Position numbers and translations under genes: made by a program
DNA from: Haladaptatus caseinilyticus
GTDB lineage: Archaea; Halobacteriota; Halobacteria; Halobacteriales; Haladaptataceae
Direction: 5' to 3'
Assembly (NCBI RefSeq): GCF_026248685.1
Contig: NZ_CP111041.1
Location: forward strand, 124,001 to 188,000
DNA: 64,000 nucleotides
Notes under the pieces: model-generated
Database searches by the model: none
Seen by the model: the letters and a program-made list of their open reading frames with translations, nothing else
What the model was told of the DNA's origin: nothing
In this document: positions 34,371 through 44,099 of the stretch, one piece after another
Layout of the letters: each line of letters starts with the position of its first letter
Numbering within the stretch: position 1 is the first letter of the stretch

Positions 34371-35807
34371 ATGTCCGAACCCATAAACAGACCGTTTAGC
34401 TGTGATAACGCTGTCGTATTATCCGACGTGACAAGCTCCAAAAACGTGATTTTCGGGAAAAACAGTGATCGACCCGCGTTCGAGTGTCAGCCGATAATCT
34501 ACGGAGATGCAAAGAAACCGTCTTCAGAAGCGACTCTAAAGCTCGCAAATTGTGAACTTGCACAACCGTCGAAAACCTATGCGACACTCGGAACTGCCCC
34601 ATACTGGTGTTGGGGCTATGAGCTTGGTGTCAACGAACATAATGTCGTCATTGGGAACGAGGCCGTCTTTACGGAGCCCTGGAAGGAGGCGCTTGACGCT
34701 GTTGAGCAGAGTAAATCGACCGAGAAAGGAATTTTAGGGATGGAATATGTACGCCTTGGTCTTGAGCGAGCGACGACTGCCGAAGAAGCGGTCAAAGTTA
34801 TCAGCAATTTACTCGAAGACTATGGTCAGTTCGGTTCGGCAGTCGCAGGTGATGATATCGAGGACGGAGCATACGACAACTCATACCTCATTGCAGACTC
34901 AGATGAAGCATGGATCCTGGAAACGGCCGGTTATCGGTGGGCAGCGAAGCGTATTTCGGCTGGATCAGAATCGATTTCTAACGAATTATCGATTCGCTAT
35001 TCATGGACGAAAGGGTCGGATGATTTGGTTGCCAATGCTAAAACACAGGGCTGGTGGCCACATGATCGAGAACCGTTCGATTTCGCTGATGCGTATACTG
35101 ACCACTCGACTCCACTCCAGGTATCTCGTATCAGATACAAACGTTCACAAGATCTACTCAATAATTTCACCGGCGACGGAAATTTCAATATTGATTCAAT
35201 GCAGCAAATTCTCAGAGACCATTATGAAGATACATTTCTTGAGGGCCCGAAATTCAATGCGGCACTGCCGGATTTCCTAACGATTTGTATGCACTCATCA
35301 CCAGCAGAATTCACTTGGGGTGATAGCGTCAGTTCAGCTATTTTCGAGTTACCATCCGATAATGACGGGTTTGCGAAAATGTGGTGGACACCAGGACCCC
35401 CATGCATCGGCGTGTACGTGCCCTTCTACATCGAGAGTGAAACTGTTCCAACAGTCGTTTCAAAGGCTGGAACAGCATCTCGAGAGGTTACACATCCGAC
35501 AGAGGCGACCAAAGATGAATACGAAGACGGATCGTACTGGTGGGAATTCAAGCGTCTCTTGGAGACGGCGAAGGCTGATGAATACGGTCGGGATTTCAAA
35601 ATGAACCAGAAAATCATTCGAAGTCGTTTCGACGAGCTAGAAAAGAAGTTTCAAAATCAAGCTAATGATAGAGAAACGAAAGCGCGTGAACTTTACGACG
35701 AGGGGCGGGTCGAGGAGGGAAAAGATATGTTGGCATCGTTCACCGAATCCTGTGTCTCAGAAGTTCGTAGAGAAATAGACCGAATGACACAGATGCTTAC
35801 TCATTGA
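34371..35807 (+). CDS. C69-family peptidase, secernin/dipeptidase-like
   Basis: 478 residues from ATG 34371. SCDNAVVLSDVTSSKNVIFG followed by KNSDRPAFECQP is the C69 signature: Cys near residue 10 becomes the N-terminal nucleophile after processing. WGYELGVNEHNVVIGNEAV and DNSYLIADSDEAWILETAG are Ntn-hydrolase strands. The family cleaves dipeptides or acylated amino acids; the exact substrate is unknown. Single gene; the C-terminal 60 residues form charged helices. Confidence 0.82.
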   Translation: MSEPINRPFSCDNAVVLSDVTSSKNVIFGKNSDRPAFECQPIIYGDAKKPSSEATLKLANCELAQPSKTYATLGTAPYWCWGYELGVNEHNVVIGNEAVFTEPWKEALDAVEQSKSTEKGILGMEYVRLGLERATTAEEAVKVISNLLEDYGQFGSAVAGDDIEDGAYDNSYLIADSDEAWILETAGYRWAAKRISAGSESISNELSIRYSWTKGSDDLVANAKTQGWWPHDREPFDFADAYTDHSTPLQVSRIRYKRSQDLLNNFTGDGNFNIDSMQQILRDHYEDTFLEGPKFNAALPDFLTICMHSSPAEFTWGDSVSSAIFELPSDNDGFAKMWWTPGPPCIGVYVPFYIESETVPTVVSKAGTASREVTHPTEATKDEYEDGSYWWEFKRLLETAKADEYGRDFKMNQKIIRSRFDELEKKFQNQANDRETKARELYDEGRVEEGKDMLASFTESCVSEVRREIDRMTQMLTH

Positions 35808-35914
35808 ATTAATAGTGGGTTCTCTTGCTAACAATGATTTCGTTTATAAGTCGCTCTGGGGTGCTGCCACTGACATTGACCGTCTTCGGAGAGCGTCTAT
35901 CAGAGTCGAATTCA

Positions 35915-36125
35915 TGGCTCTGTTGAAAATCTTAACAGATGATACAAAGTGCGTGTTGAAGGCAGAAACTTGAGTTCAGCAGTTAGATACAGTCGCACAG
36001 GTAAGACGGAAAGACGCGATCATGATTGGAGTGGTTAACTGAGAAGTAATGATGAGAAGGTCCAACGTGCTGGGCAATTCACAATAATCCGAACGAATAG
36101 AGATAGTTTGAACTCTACAGAGCCA
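35915..36125. mobile_element. Possible 211-bp MITE-like or decayed IS remnant
   Basis: TGGCTCTGTTGA at the left end and TCTACAGAGCCA at the right end are terminal inverted repeats with one mismatch in 12. A GGCTCTGTTGAAA-type end is common among haloarchaeal insertion sequences. The interior reads in part like coding DNA interrupted by stops. No target duplication is obvious. Confidence 0.4.
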
Positions 36126-36136
36126 ACAGCGATGAC

Positions 36137-37216
36137 TCAGTTAACCTCTTTTGCAAGGGATATCGCTTCATCAAATGACAACTTTTCTTGAGAGTCCGTT
36201 TGAAGTAGTTCTAATAATCGATCGATTTGTCCTTCAGTTGCTTGTTTATCGCACCGTTCTAAGAGCCGTCGTGCGGCACCCCGGCCAGTAGCGTTACCGA
36301 AGAGAAGTTGCCGTTTGCCACCGAACTGAGCTGGGTCGAACGGCTCGAATGTGCTTGGTTTGTTTAGCATCGCTGCGGTGTGAAGACCGGACTCATGGGA
36401 AAACACTTCCCTTCCGAGGAGCGATTTTTCGGGTTTTACATCTTCGTCCAAGGTAGCGAGAACACTCTTAGTGACGGGAAGTAGCTTGTTTTCGGTGACG
36501 TCGATATCAATTGATTCGTCTCCAACGATAGTCGCAGCAACGAACTCTTCTAGGGCAGCATTTCCAGCTCGCTCACCAAGACCAGCAACTGAGAGATCCA
36601 CTTTACCGACGCCAAGACGACCAGCCGCAAGTGCATTTGCTGTCCCAACACCGAGATCGTCATGGAAATGGGCACCGATATTGGAGAGTTCGGTGTTGAG
36701 TGCTTTGAGGTGTTTAACGACATCTGCTGGGGTTCGACTACCTACTGTATCAGCAATCGTATAGAGTTCTGCATCAACGGCATCAAACAAGTCATCAAGA
36801 GCGGCGGGCTCTGTTCGGAATCCGTCCATCGCACTAAAGTGTACTTCGACACCGTGATCGTGGGCGACGGTAGCAGCCTCAATTACTTTCTCCGACAACT
36901 CGTTTCGATCTATTCCAAGGATGTGGTCAAGTTGGCGGTCACTAGTTGGGGCGAATAGATCAACCACGTCTACCCCGGCTTCGATTGCAGCCATCACATC
37001 GCTCGGAATTGAACGGGCGATTCCAGTAGTGGAGGCGTTCAAATCAGTGCGATCACAGACTGCTGCTGTTCGGCTATCTGCAATTGGAAACCCAATTTGT
37101 ATGTAGTCCACGCCGAGCGAATCCAATTCGCGCGCGGCGGAGATCTTCTGATCTACTGAGTAGTGAACACCGGGCCGTTGCTCGCCTTCGCGTAGCGTAA
37201 GATCAAGCAGTTTCAT
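36137..37216 (-). CDS. Isopropylmalate/citramalate/homocitrate synthase family enzyme
   Basis: 359 residues, a TIM-barrel of the HMGL-like group. LLDLTLREGEQRPGVHYSVD holds the Arg-Glu-Gly-Glu start, IGAHFHDDLGVGTANALAAG the metal-binding His pair, VAGLGERAGNAALEEFVAA the loop typical of synthases, and VFSHESGLHTAAML the LeuA-like end. It lacks the leucine-sensing C-terminal domain of LeuA, so it is closer to citramalate or homocitrate synthases, which condense acetyl-CoA with a 2-oxo acid. Last gene of the ABC/CoA-transferase operon; 4-bp overlap with the CoA-transferase. Confidence 0.8.
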   Translation of the reverse strand: MKLLDLTLREGEQRPGVHYSVDQKISAARELDSLGVDYIQIGFPIADSRTAAVCDRTDLNASTTGIARSIPSDVMAAIEAGVDVVDLFAPTSDRQLDHILGIDRNELSEKVIEAATVAHDHGVEVHFSAMDGFRTEPAALDDLFDAVDAELYTIADTVGSRTPADVVKHLKALNTELSNIGAHFHDDLGVGTANALAAGRLGVGKVDLSVAGLGERAGNAALEEFVAATIVGDESIDIDVTENKLLPVTKSVLATLDEDVKPEKSLLGREVFSHESGLHTAAMLNKPSTFEPFDPAQFGGKRQLLFGNATGRGAARRLLERCDKQATEGQIDRLLELLQTDSQEKLSFDEAISLAKEVN

Positions 37217-38526
37217 ACGACCCCCTCCTCTTGAAGACGTTCAATTCGTTCCGTATCATAGCCACATGCTGCAAGGACAGCGGCGGTATCCTCACCTAGT
37301 GCCGGCGGGTCGGTGGACTTGACTCGATCGAATCCAGTGGTGTGTGCTGGGAATCTTGGAGTCAGTATACGATCACCGTCGCCCTCCGTTGCTCGGACTT
37401 CGCTCAGAGCATCGGTTGCTTCGAGATGCGGGTCAGTAGAGACATCGGCAGTATCGTTTACCGGTGCCACCGGAACACTAGCCTCTTGTAGGCATTCGAC
37501 TAGATCCGTTGCGGTGTACTCTTCACAAATCGATTGGACGTGCTCGTTGAGTACTTCACGGTTTTCGAGTCGATTTGGAAGCGTATCGAATCGTTCGTCT
37601 GTATGCAGATCAACGTCGAGTGCCTCACAGAAGCGAAGCCATTGCTTCTCTGACGACGGCCCGATGAACACCCATTGGTCATCCTTGGACTGAAAGACAT
37701 CGTAGGGTGCCCATCCAGGATGACTTGCACCCATTGGCTCAGGAATGTCATCGTACGCTTGGGTGTACGCTAGCCAGTATCCCATCAGTGCAACAGTACT
37801 CTCAAAGAGTGGGACGGTTATGTGCTGACCTTCGCCGGTAGCATCGCGGTGGCGAATTGCTGCCAATATTGTGAGCGCACCATACAGTGACGCCGCCATA
37901 TCTGAGAGACTCGTGCCAGAACGAACGGGAGGAGTAGCGGGTTGACCCGTAACGCTCATCACTCCAGAAAGTGCCTCAGCAACGGGGTCAAGCGCCGGGA
38001 ATTTCTCGTACGGTCCTGGATTAAACCCTTTTATTGAGCAGTAAACTAACGCGTCGTTGAACCGATTCAGATCGTCGTAGCCAACGTCAAGACGATCAGC
38101 AGTTCCCGCCGCAAAGTTTTCGACGAGAACATCGGCTTCGCGAACGAGATCACGGAATACAGCATTTCCTTGGTCAGATTTAAGATCGATAGTGATACTG
38201 AGTTTGTTTCGATTGACGTAGTTGAATGAGCTATTGCCGATTGGACTCGAATCACGGACAGCGTCGCCGTGCTCGGGGTGTTCAACTTTAATGACTTCTG
38301 CACCCAGATCAGCTAATAACATTGAACAGAACGGTCCAGCAATAATATGACCGAGTTCGAGAACTGTAACATCCGAGAGGGGATGACCATCCGCACCGGG
38401 AAGTAAGTCAGAGGAAATTCGACCACCATCCGTTCGAATGTTACAATCGTTATAAGAATTGAATGAGTTTTGCTTATCAGTGTCGTCTGATTGACTGTTC
38501 GTCGTAGGTTGATAATCGTCTGTCAT
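37213..38526 (-). CDS. Class III CoA-transferase (CaiB/BaiF family)
   Basis: About 437 residues from ATG 38524-38526, with a polar 40-residue leader. VTVLELGHIIAGPFCSMLLA, LGAEVIKVEHPEHGDAVRDS and NKLSITIDLKSDQGNAVFRD are the N-terminal CaiB signatures. LVENFAAGTADRLDVGYDDL contains the motif next to the catalytic Asp. The enzyme moves CoA between carboxylic acids. In this operon it could activate an imported acid or a breakdown product. It lies 20 bp after the ABC ATPase gene. Confidence 0.85.
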   Translation of the reverse strand: MTDDYQPTTNSQSDDTDKQNSFNSYNDCNIRTDGGRISSDLLPGADGHPLSDVTVLELGHIIAGPFCSMLLADLGAEVIKVEHPEHGDAVRDSSPIGNSSFNYVNRNKLSITIDLKSDQGNAVFRDLVREADVLVENFAAGTADRLDVGYDDLNRFNDALVYCSIKGFNPGPYEKFPALDPVAEALSGVMSVTGQPATPPVRSGTSLSDMAASLYGALTILAAIRHRDATGEGQHITVPLFESTVALMGYWLAYTQAYDDIPEPMGASHPGWAPYDVFQSKDDQWVFIGPSSEKQWLRFCEALDVDLHTDERFDTLPNRLENREVLNEHVQSICEEYTATDLVECLQEASVPVAPVNDTADVSTDPHLEATDALSEVRATEGDGDRILTPRFPAHTTGFDRVKSTDPPALGEDTAAVLAACGYDTERIERLQEEGVV

Positions 38527-38546
38527 ATATTTGTTTTTATTAGTGA

Positions 38547-39677
38547 TTACTGCTGTTGTTTCGGGGAGTGATTCGTAAGTTCGCCACCGTGACAAATTGT
38601 CTGTCCGTTGTCATCGAACACGAACAAATCATCCTTGTCAAACCCAACGACGATTTCGTCTCCGTGATTGACGTGACCGAGAGTGGAAGACACGACATCG
38701 ACATTATTACCGGCGGTTGAGTGTCCATGAACGACGAATTCCGTTCCTAGTTGCTCCACAACGTCAACAATCACGGTGAATTGATGCTCACCGGCATCGG
38801 GGGAAAGGTACTGCGGACGGATTCCGAGGGTAATCGGCTGTCCGATGTGGTTCGCAAAGTGATCAACTGGTGCCGAAATCTCGAACCCGTTTCCATCGAG
38901 GACGTATGAGCCGTCGTGTTCGACGACTGTTGTGGGGAGCAGGTTCGTCGAGGGGGTTCCGATAAATCGGCTGACGTACTTCGAGACGGGTCGGTCAAAT
39001 AACTCGCCAGGAGGGGCAAACTGTTCGAGCTGCCCATTATTGAGAAGGACGACCTGGTCACTCATCGTCATTGCTTCCGTTTGGTCGTGTGTTACATAGA
39101 CCATCGTCGCATCGAGTTCCTGATGCAACCGCTGAACCTCAACTCGAAGCTCGGCTTTCAGTTGTGCATCGAGATCGCTCATCGGTTCATCGAGCAGGAG
39201 GATATCTGGGTCTTGAACAAAGGCCGAACCCAATGCCACTCGTTGTTGCTGCCCCCCTGAGAGTTCTGCAGGCATTTTCTCTAACTGCTCGGAGATCTGG
39301 AGTACTGCAGCGGCATCATCGATGCGGCAGTCGCGTTCCTCCTGTGGAACCCCTTGGACCTTCAACCCGTAGCCGATGTTTTGCCGAACGGACATATGTG
39401 GGTACAGTGCGATAGACTGGAAAACCATCGCACAATTTCGATCCTGGGGAGACAGGTCGGTGACATCCTGCTCTCCGAAAGCTATCTGGCCTTGCGAGGG
39501 TGTTTCTAACCCGGCAATCATTCGCAACGTCGTCGTTTTGCCACAACCAGAGGGACCGACAAGCGTTGTGAACGATCCCTCGGGGATCGACAGCGATAAA
39601 TCATCGACGGCGACGTGGACGGTACCGGCGGATCGATACTCCTTGTGAACGGATTCGAGGTGAATTGGACGTGCCAT
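38547..39677 (-). CDS. ABC transporter ATPase, carbohydrate-type (CUT1, MalK/UgpC-like)
   Basis: 376 residues from ATG 39675-39677, which overlaps the permease stop by one base. Walker A GPSGCGKTTT, Q-loop MVFQSIALYPHMSV, ABC signature LSGGQQQRVALGS, Walker B DILLLDEPMSDLDAQ and H-loop VYVTHDQTEAM are all intact. The C-terminal 130 residues form the OB-fold regulatory domain of CUT1 ATPases. It energises the importer encoded upstream. Confidence 0.92.
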   Translation of the reverse strand: MARPIHLESVHKEYRSAGTVHVAVDDLSLSIPEGSFTTLVGPSGCGKTTTLRMIAGLETPSQGQIAFGEQDVTDLSPQDRNCAMVFQSIALYPHMSVRQNIGYGLKVQGVPQEERDCRIDDAAAVLQISEQLEKMPAELSGGQQQRVALGSAFVQDPDILLLDEPMSDLDAQLKAELRVEVQRLHQELDATMVYVTHDQTEAMTMSDQVVLLNNGQLEQFAPPGELFDRPVSKYVSRFIGTPSTNLLPTTVVEHDGSYVLDGNGFEISAPVDHFANHIGQPITLGIRPQYLSPDAGEHQFTVIVDVVEQLGTEFVVHGHSTAGNNVDVVSSTLGHVNHGDEIVVGFDKDDLFVFDDNGQTICHGGELTNHSPKQQQ

Positions 39678-40552
39678 TATTCGAGGCCTCCTACGTTGAA
39701 TCCCTGAAGCAGGTAGTTCTGCAGAAACAGGGCAATGAGAAACGGTGGGATACAAATCAGCAGCGAAACTGCCATTGTCTCTCCCCAGCCGATCGTGACA
39801 CGGTCAAGGAACAGGCTCGCTCCGACCGTGATGGTGTACATTTTGTCGCTGCTCATGACGACGCGGGCCATGGTGAAGTCGTTCCATGCAACCGCAAACG
39901 CGAAGATGGATGCTGAGATGTAACCTGGACGTGCAATTGGAAGAACGACATCCCAGAGTGTACGCGTTCGACTCGCTCCCTTGATCCATGCGGACTCTTC
40001 TAGCGATATTGGAATCGTCTGAAAGTACTGCCACATGAGCCAGATGGTGAACGGTGCAGAAATGCCGGTCAACGCCATCGCGAGCGCGAAGTAGCTATTC
40101 AGTAGCCCGAGCGTGTAGAAGATGACGTAGAGTGGTATCGCCAGTACTATCGGGCTAAACATGTATGCGAACAACACTGCCCGTGCCGCGAGTGTCTTTC
40201 CGGTGAAATCAAAGCGAGTGAGGCCATAGCCTGCTGCTACCGCGAGTGCAGTGGACATCAGCGTCGAACTTGCAGTGACGATAATACTATTTGTGAAATA
40301 GCGAACTGTGTTTGTTTCCTCGAATAGTATCCGGAAGTTTCTGAACGTCACCGAATCGATCAACAAGTGAACCGCCCCACCTTCGAACACTGCTGCGGGT
40401 GATTGTACTGCAATTGCGATCATGATGTAGACTGGAAAAGTCACAAATACGGCCACCAGCAACGCCGTGAGAATCACGGCGATACGTTTTACTCGCTGTT
40501 GAATATGTTGAGGAAGAACCGATCCAGCGGCCCCTTCACCGAACGACATCAA
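39677..40552 (-). CDS. ABC transporter permease (MalG-type)
   Basis: 291 residues, six hydrophobic segments. The EAA loop that docks the ATPase is visible as LEESAWIKGASRTRTLWDVV followed by LPIARPGYIS. It overlaps its neighbours by 4 bp upstream and 1 bp downstream, so all parts are cotranslated. Confidence 0.9.
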   Translation of the reverse strand: MMSFGEGAAGSVLPQHIQQRVKRIAVILTALLVAVFVTFPVYIMIAIAVQSPAAVFEGGAVHLLIDSVTFRNFRILFEETNTVRYFTNSIIVTASSTLMSTALAVAAGYGLTRFDFTGKTLAARAVLFAYMFSPIVLAIPLYVIFYTLGLLNSYFALAMALTGISAPFTIWLMWQYFQTIPISLEESAWIKGASRTRTLWDVVLPIARPGYISASIFAFAVAWNDFTMARVVMSSDKMYTITVGASLFLDRVTIGWGETMAVSLLICIPPFLIALFLQNYLLQGFNVGGLE

Positions 40553-41460
40553 TGAGTCACCTCCTTTTCGGGTTCAAACACGGAGAAATAGACCACGGCC
40601 ACGCCTGCGAGCAGGAAAAACATGATTCCTGCGAGTGCCGTCGCGCCACCGAAGTCAACCGCTTCGAATGCAAGCTCGTATACACGAATAGGTAAGGTAG
40701 TCGTCGCTTTCAGCGGACCCCCTCGCGTCGAGAGGTAGATAATGTCGAACTTGTTGAACATCCAAATTCCTCGTACGAGAAGGATGATGAGGATGGCCCC
40801 ACGCAAGTGCGGAAGGGTGATGTCCCGGAACGCTTGCCATGTCGAGGCGCCCTCAACCCGAGCCCGTTCGTAGAGATTCGGGTCGATGGCCTGCAAGCGT
40901 GCTAAGAGAATGAAAAAGGAAAACGATCCAAATTTCCACACACTGGCGATGACTACCGCGGGCATCGCCCATTTGAGGGTTGAGAAGAACGCAATGGGAT
41001 CCTCAATGTAACCTACTTGAATGAGCCATTGATTGAGAACCCCGACGTTCGGGTCAAGGATGAACTTCCAAATGAAAATGACAACTAGTGTTGGCAGAAG
41101 ATACGGGAAGATCATCATCGTCCGGAGAATACTTCCACCTTGGATCTCTTGATTGACGACAAGCGCTAGCCCAAGGCCGACAAGCAAACTAAGGACGGTA
41201 GACGAGAGGGCATAGACAATACTATGCCACAGGAAAGTCGGAAAGTCGCTGCTCGTTAGGATATCGACGTAGTTCCATAGACCCGTGAATATCGCGGCGC
41301 CAGTCGGATCGTGGAGAAGGCTCATCCAAAGGGCATAGCCAATGGGGATAAGCCAGACGATCGTAAAGAACGCTGCAAATGGGATGAATGTCGCCAATAG
41401 CAGCAACTGCCGTTCGTCAAGGTGAGTGAACGAGGACTTGAGGGAATTTACCGTACTCAT
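40549..41460 (-). CDS. ABC transporter permease (MalF-type)
   Basis: 303 residues with six membrane segments. The EAA loop is YERARVEGASTWQAFRDITL followed by PHLRGAILI. It forms the second half of the membrane channel with the downstream permease. Starts 12 bp after the binding-protein gene. Confidence 0.9.
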   Translation of the reverse strand: MSTVNSLKSSFTHLDERQLLLLATFIPFAAFFTIVWLIPIGYALWMSLLHDPTGAAIFTGLWNYVDILTSSDFPTFLWHSIVYALSSTVLSLLVGLGLALVVNQEIQGGSILRTMMIFPYLLPTLVVIFIWKFILDPNVGVLNQWLIQVGYIEDPIAFFSTLKWAMPAVVIASVWKFGSFSFFILLARLQAIDPNLYERARVEGASTWQAFRDITLPHLRGAILIILLVRGIWMFNKFDIIYLSTRGGPLKATTTLPIRVYELAFEAVDFGGATALAGIMFFLLAGVAVVYFSVFEPEKEVTH

Positions 41461-41472
41461 GGGAGTCAGTGA

Positions 41473-42810
41473 TTAGCCCTGGAGCCCTCGCAGCTTTTTT
41501 GCGACCCAATCGACGGTCTGCTCGGGAGACTTGCCCCCCACGAGCATCTGTTCGGACGATTGACCGAGCACCTGCTGACCGTACGCGTCAGCAGCGACGA
41601 TATTTGGCTGGCCGTTCTTGCCCGTCGCCAGAATTGACGTAAATGCGTCCCAGTTGTTCCGAACGAGATCGAGTACGGCCATATGTTGTTTGATCGTCTC
41701 GTTGTTTTTCACCGCGTCACTGTTCAACATCTTCTTCGTCGGCGGGAACTGGAACAACGGTGCGGAGAGGACAAAGTCCATAAACTTGTCCGATTTGCTG
41801 AAGAAATTCACGAATTTTTTCGCACCCTCTGTTGCCTTGCCATGCTTCCAAACGACGTGGCCCTCCATGTACGCCCACCACTTATCCTGCTTTTTACTGC
41901 TCGGAGCAGGGAATGGCGTTGGAGACAGTTTTTCCACGAGATCTGGTCGATTAGAAGCAATCGTGAGGATTGGCAGTCCACCAACACTCATGATCGCAGC
42001 AGCGTTCTCTTGTTGGAGTGCGGCGATTGCGTCGCCCCATTCCCACCCCGCTCCGTTTGGGGAATACTCAGCCATCTGTTTGATCCATCTGTACGTCTCG
42101 ACGGCGCGCTTTCTGTTGTCACCCTTGTCGATAGTGACTTTGATATTATCGGACGATCCGCTGTAGAGGTTAACACCGTTCTGCCAGTGGTATTGGGTGA
42201 TTTGAGTGTCAGCATTGTTTGTCTGGCCTGATTGTATGACGTATCCTTTGATGTTCTCTTGCTCTGAGACTCGCTTAGCTTCTGATGTCCATTTCTCCCA
42301 CGTCGTGGGGTTCTCATAATAGAGGTCATTACGGTACCACCCCATCAGGGGTTCGACCATGGTCGCGGCAAAGTACGACTCTCCATCGATGTTAACAGGA
42401 TCCGGAAAACCTGTTCCTTGGACTGCGTCACTGACCGGTGCAAGATTACCATTACGCTGGTAACGGTACGCGTCTGCCGACGTGTCGAAGACAACGTCCG
42501 GGGGATTGCCCGCTGCCTTCATTTTCTGTAACTGCTCGTCGGTTGATTTCCCCTTGGACGTATACGTGACTTCGACCGTGTAATCGTGTTTCTTTTCAAA
42601 CTCGGAAATTATCTGGTCGATAACTTTTTTCGAATCGCCACGATCCGAGAGATACTGGATTTTCTTCGACTGGTCACCATTCTGCCCTCCATTTTGCCCT
42701 CCTTTTGACTCGCTGTCGTCCGGTCTACTGGTACATCCTGCAGCGGCGACGACCGATCCGGTTCCAGCTAGTTGGAGAAACCGTCTTCGTGTTGTGGGGT
42801 CATGAGCCAT
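41473..42810 (-). CDS. Tat-exported lipoprotein substrate-binding protein (carbohydrate type)
   Basis: About 445 residues from ATG 42808-42810; a GTG at 42825 is possible. Signal: TTRRRFLQLAGTGSVVAAAG followed by Cys, a twin-arginine lipobox. The mature part has the family-1 solute-binding pattern: IISEFEKKHDYTVEVTYTSK, NPPDVVFDTSADAYRYQ, VEPLMGWYRNDLYYE and WWAYMEGHVVWKHGKATEG. It should capture a sugar, polyol or related ligand outside the cell. First structural gene of the operon. Confidence 0.9.
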   Translation of the reverse strand: MAHDPTTRRRFLQLAGTGSVVAAAGCTSRPDDSESKGGQNGGQNGDQSKKIQYLSDRGDSKKVIDQIISEFEKKHDYTVEVTYTSKGKSTDEQLQKMKAAGNPPDVVFDTSADAYRYQRNGNLAPVSDAVQGTGFPDPVNIDGESYFAATMVEPLMGWYRNDLYYENPTTWEKWTSEAKRVSEQENIKGYVIQSGQTNNADTQITQYHWQNGVNLYSGSSDNIKVTIDKGDNRKRAVETYRWIKQMAEYSPNGAGWEWGDAIAALQQENAAAIMSVGGLPILTIASNRPDLVEKLSPTPFPAPSSKKQDKWWAYMEGHVVWKHGKATEGAKKFVNFFSKSDKFMDFVLSAPLFQFPPTKKMLNSDAVKNNETIKQHMAVLDLVRNNWDAFTSILATGKNGQPNIVAADAYGQQVLGQSSEQMLVGGKSPEQTVDWVAKKLRGLQG

Positions 42811-42881
42811 GTTAATATACGACACCCCTGATGAGAGAAGGTTCTCTCCCCTTCACTTGTTGGCTCTTTAAAAGTCACAGT

Positions 42882-43562
42882 CTAATTCATTTTCTTTATT
42901 GGAGGTTCACGGCTGACTTGGTGCTCGTCTCCACCAAACTCCTCACTCTGCACGCATTGGTTCAAAACGTTTCTAAGCAGTGTCCGCTCTGCTTTTCGGA
43001 GATGTTCGAGAAAGGTAGTGTGACTAATTCCTAGTTCAGCAGCCAGCGATTCTGCATCCATCTCACGGGGCCACTCGTAATACCCACCGTCGAGAGCAGT
43101 ATTGATTACCTCTGCTTGTCTATCCGAGAGGAGCCCTTCCGAGGCGCGATACGGTGTGAGCTGTGTAAGTTGTACAGTTCCGATCTCACGGAGTTCACCG
43201 ACGATATTTCGGAGGTCTTCTCGTCGGAAGACAATGATATTGAACACTCGCTGTGTGCCACTCACTCGGTCCCACCATTGGAGCATGCCATGATTCCGTC
43301 TGATAATGGGAAGAGCCCCACAGGAACGCTTGGTGAGTTTGATATGGGTCGTGTCAATCTGCTTGACGTGTTTTACCTGCTCAGAATTTTCGAATGCGTT
43401 GATAAACTCCTCAACTTTGTTCTCAGCATTGATGACGAAATTAATATACTCATCGTCGAGAACCTCCTCGTGATTTGCGGTGAACGACGTATTCCAGCGA
43501 CTAGTAACCTCACTCAGGATACAGTCCGTTTGCAGGTCTAAGTAGAGCTTTGCCTTTAACAT
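42882..43562 (-). CDS. HTH_10-type transcriptional regulator at the head of the ABC operon
   Basis: 226 residues. The C-terminal domain is EGLLSDRQAEVINTALDGGY, then YEWPREMDAESLAAELGISH and TTFLEHLRKAERTLLRNVL: HTH_10. The N-terminal 150 residues are a divergent sensor part without the usual PFIW motif. It lies about 70 bp upstream of the binding-protein gene on the same strand, so it is a likely local regulator. Confidence 0.83.
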   Translation of the reverse strand: MLKAKLYLDLQTDCILSEVTSRWNTSFTANHEEVLDDEYINFVINAENKVEEFINAFENSEQVKHVKQIDTTHIKLTKRSCGALPIIRRNHGMLQWWDRVSGTQRVFNIIVFRREDLRNIVGELREIGTVQLTQLTPYRASEGLLSDRQAEVINTALDGGYYEWPREMDAESLAAELGISHTTFLEHLRKAERTLLRNVLNQCVQSEEFGGDEHQVSREPPIKKMN

Positions 43563-43621
43563 TCGGTAGCTATTACCATACTACTCTCATTAACGTTTGG
43601 AATACGTTTTTTCTGGGAGTT

Positions 43622-43790
43622 TTAAGTCAAATCGTGAATGAGTTTGTGGCACACCATTGAATCGAATTGCTCCCATCTATGCTGTTCGTAGGCCGTCCAG
43701 GTCAGCGCAATTGTGATTGCCTCTGTTGTCGGGTCGTACTTCGTGACGCCCGCCTGTCATTGGGCACGCTTCGAGACCTTCCAAACATTC
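43622..43790 (-). pseudogene. SprT-like fragment 3
   Basis: It reads SKRAQ, TGA, QAGVTKYDPTTEAITIALTW, then TAYEQHRWEQFDSMVCHKLI and HDLT before a stop. Here the zinc helix is HKLIH, keeping both His but losing the Glu. The sequence then ends. It lies downstream of SWIM copy 7, in the same order as at 52.7 kb. Confidence 0.62.
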
Positions 43791-44099
43791 ACTTCGGCTA
43801 CGAGTTCGCGAAGTATGTGGATATAAGTCCCCATATATTTAATGATAGATTTAATATATCCTATAATACAATCAGATCACAGCAACAGTCGAAGCAAAAC
43901 GAATCGTTTCCAGAAATGAAATAATGGTCACGAATCTGATCACAAATGCTGCATCTCCGAGGAGATTGTTGCTTGGGCCCCGTTTGGATACTTTCGTTCA
44001 TGTTGCCCGTGGTCACCCTAGTTTTCCATAAGTATTATGTCAGGGTACATCTTCACGTGAAGGTCAATTATTGGCAAATGGGATTCTAGGAAGAGTAGT

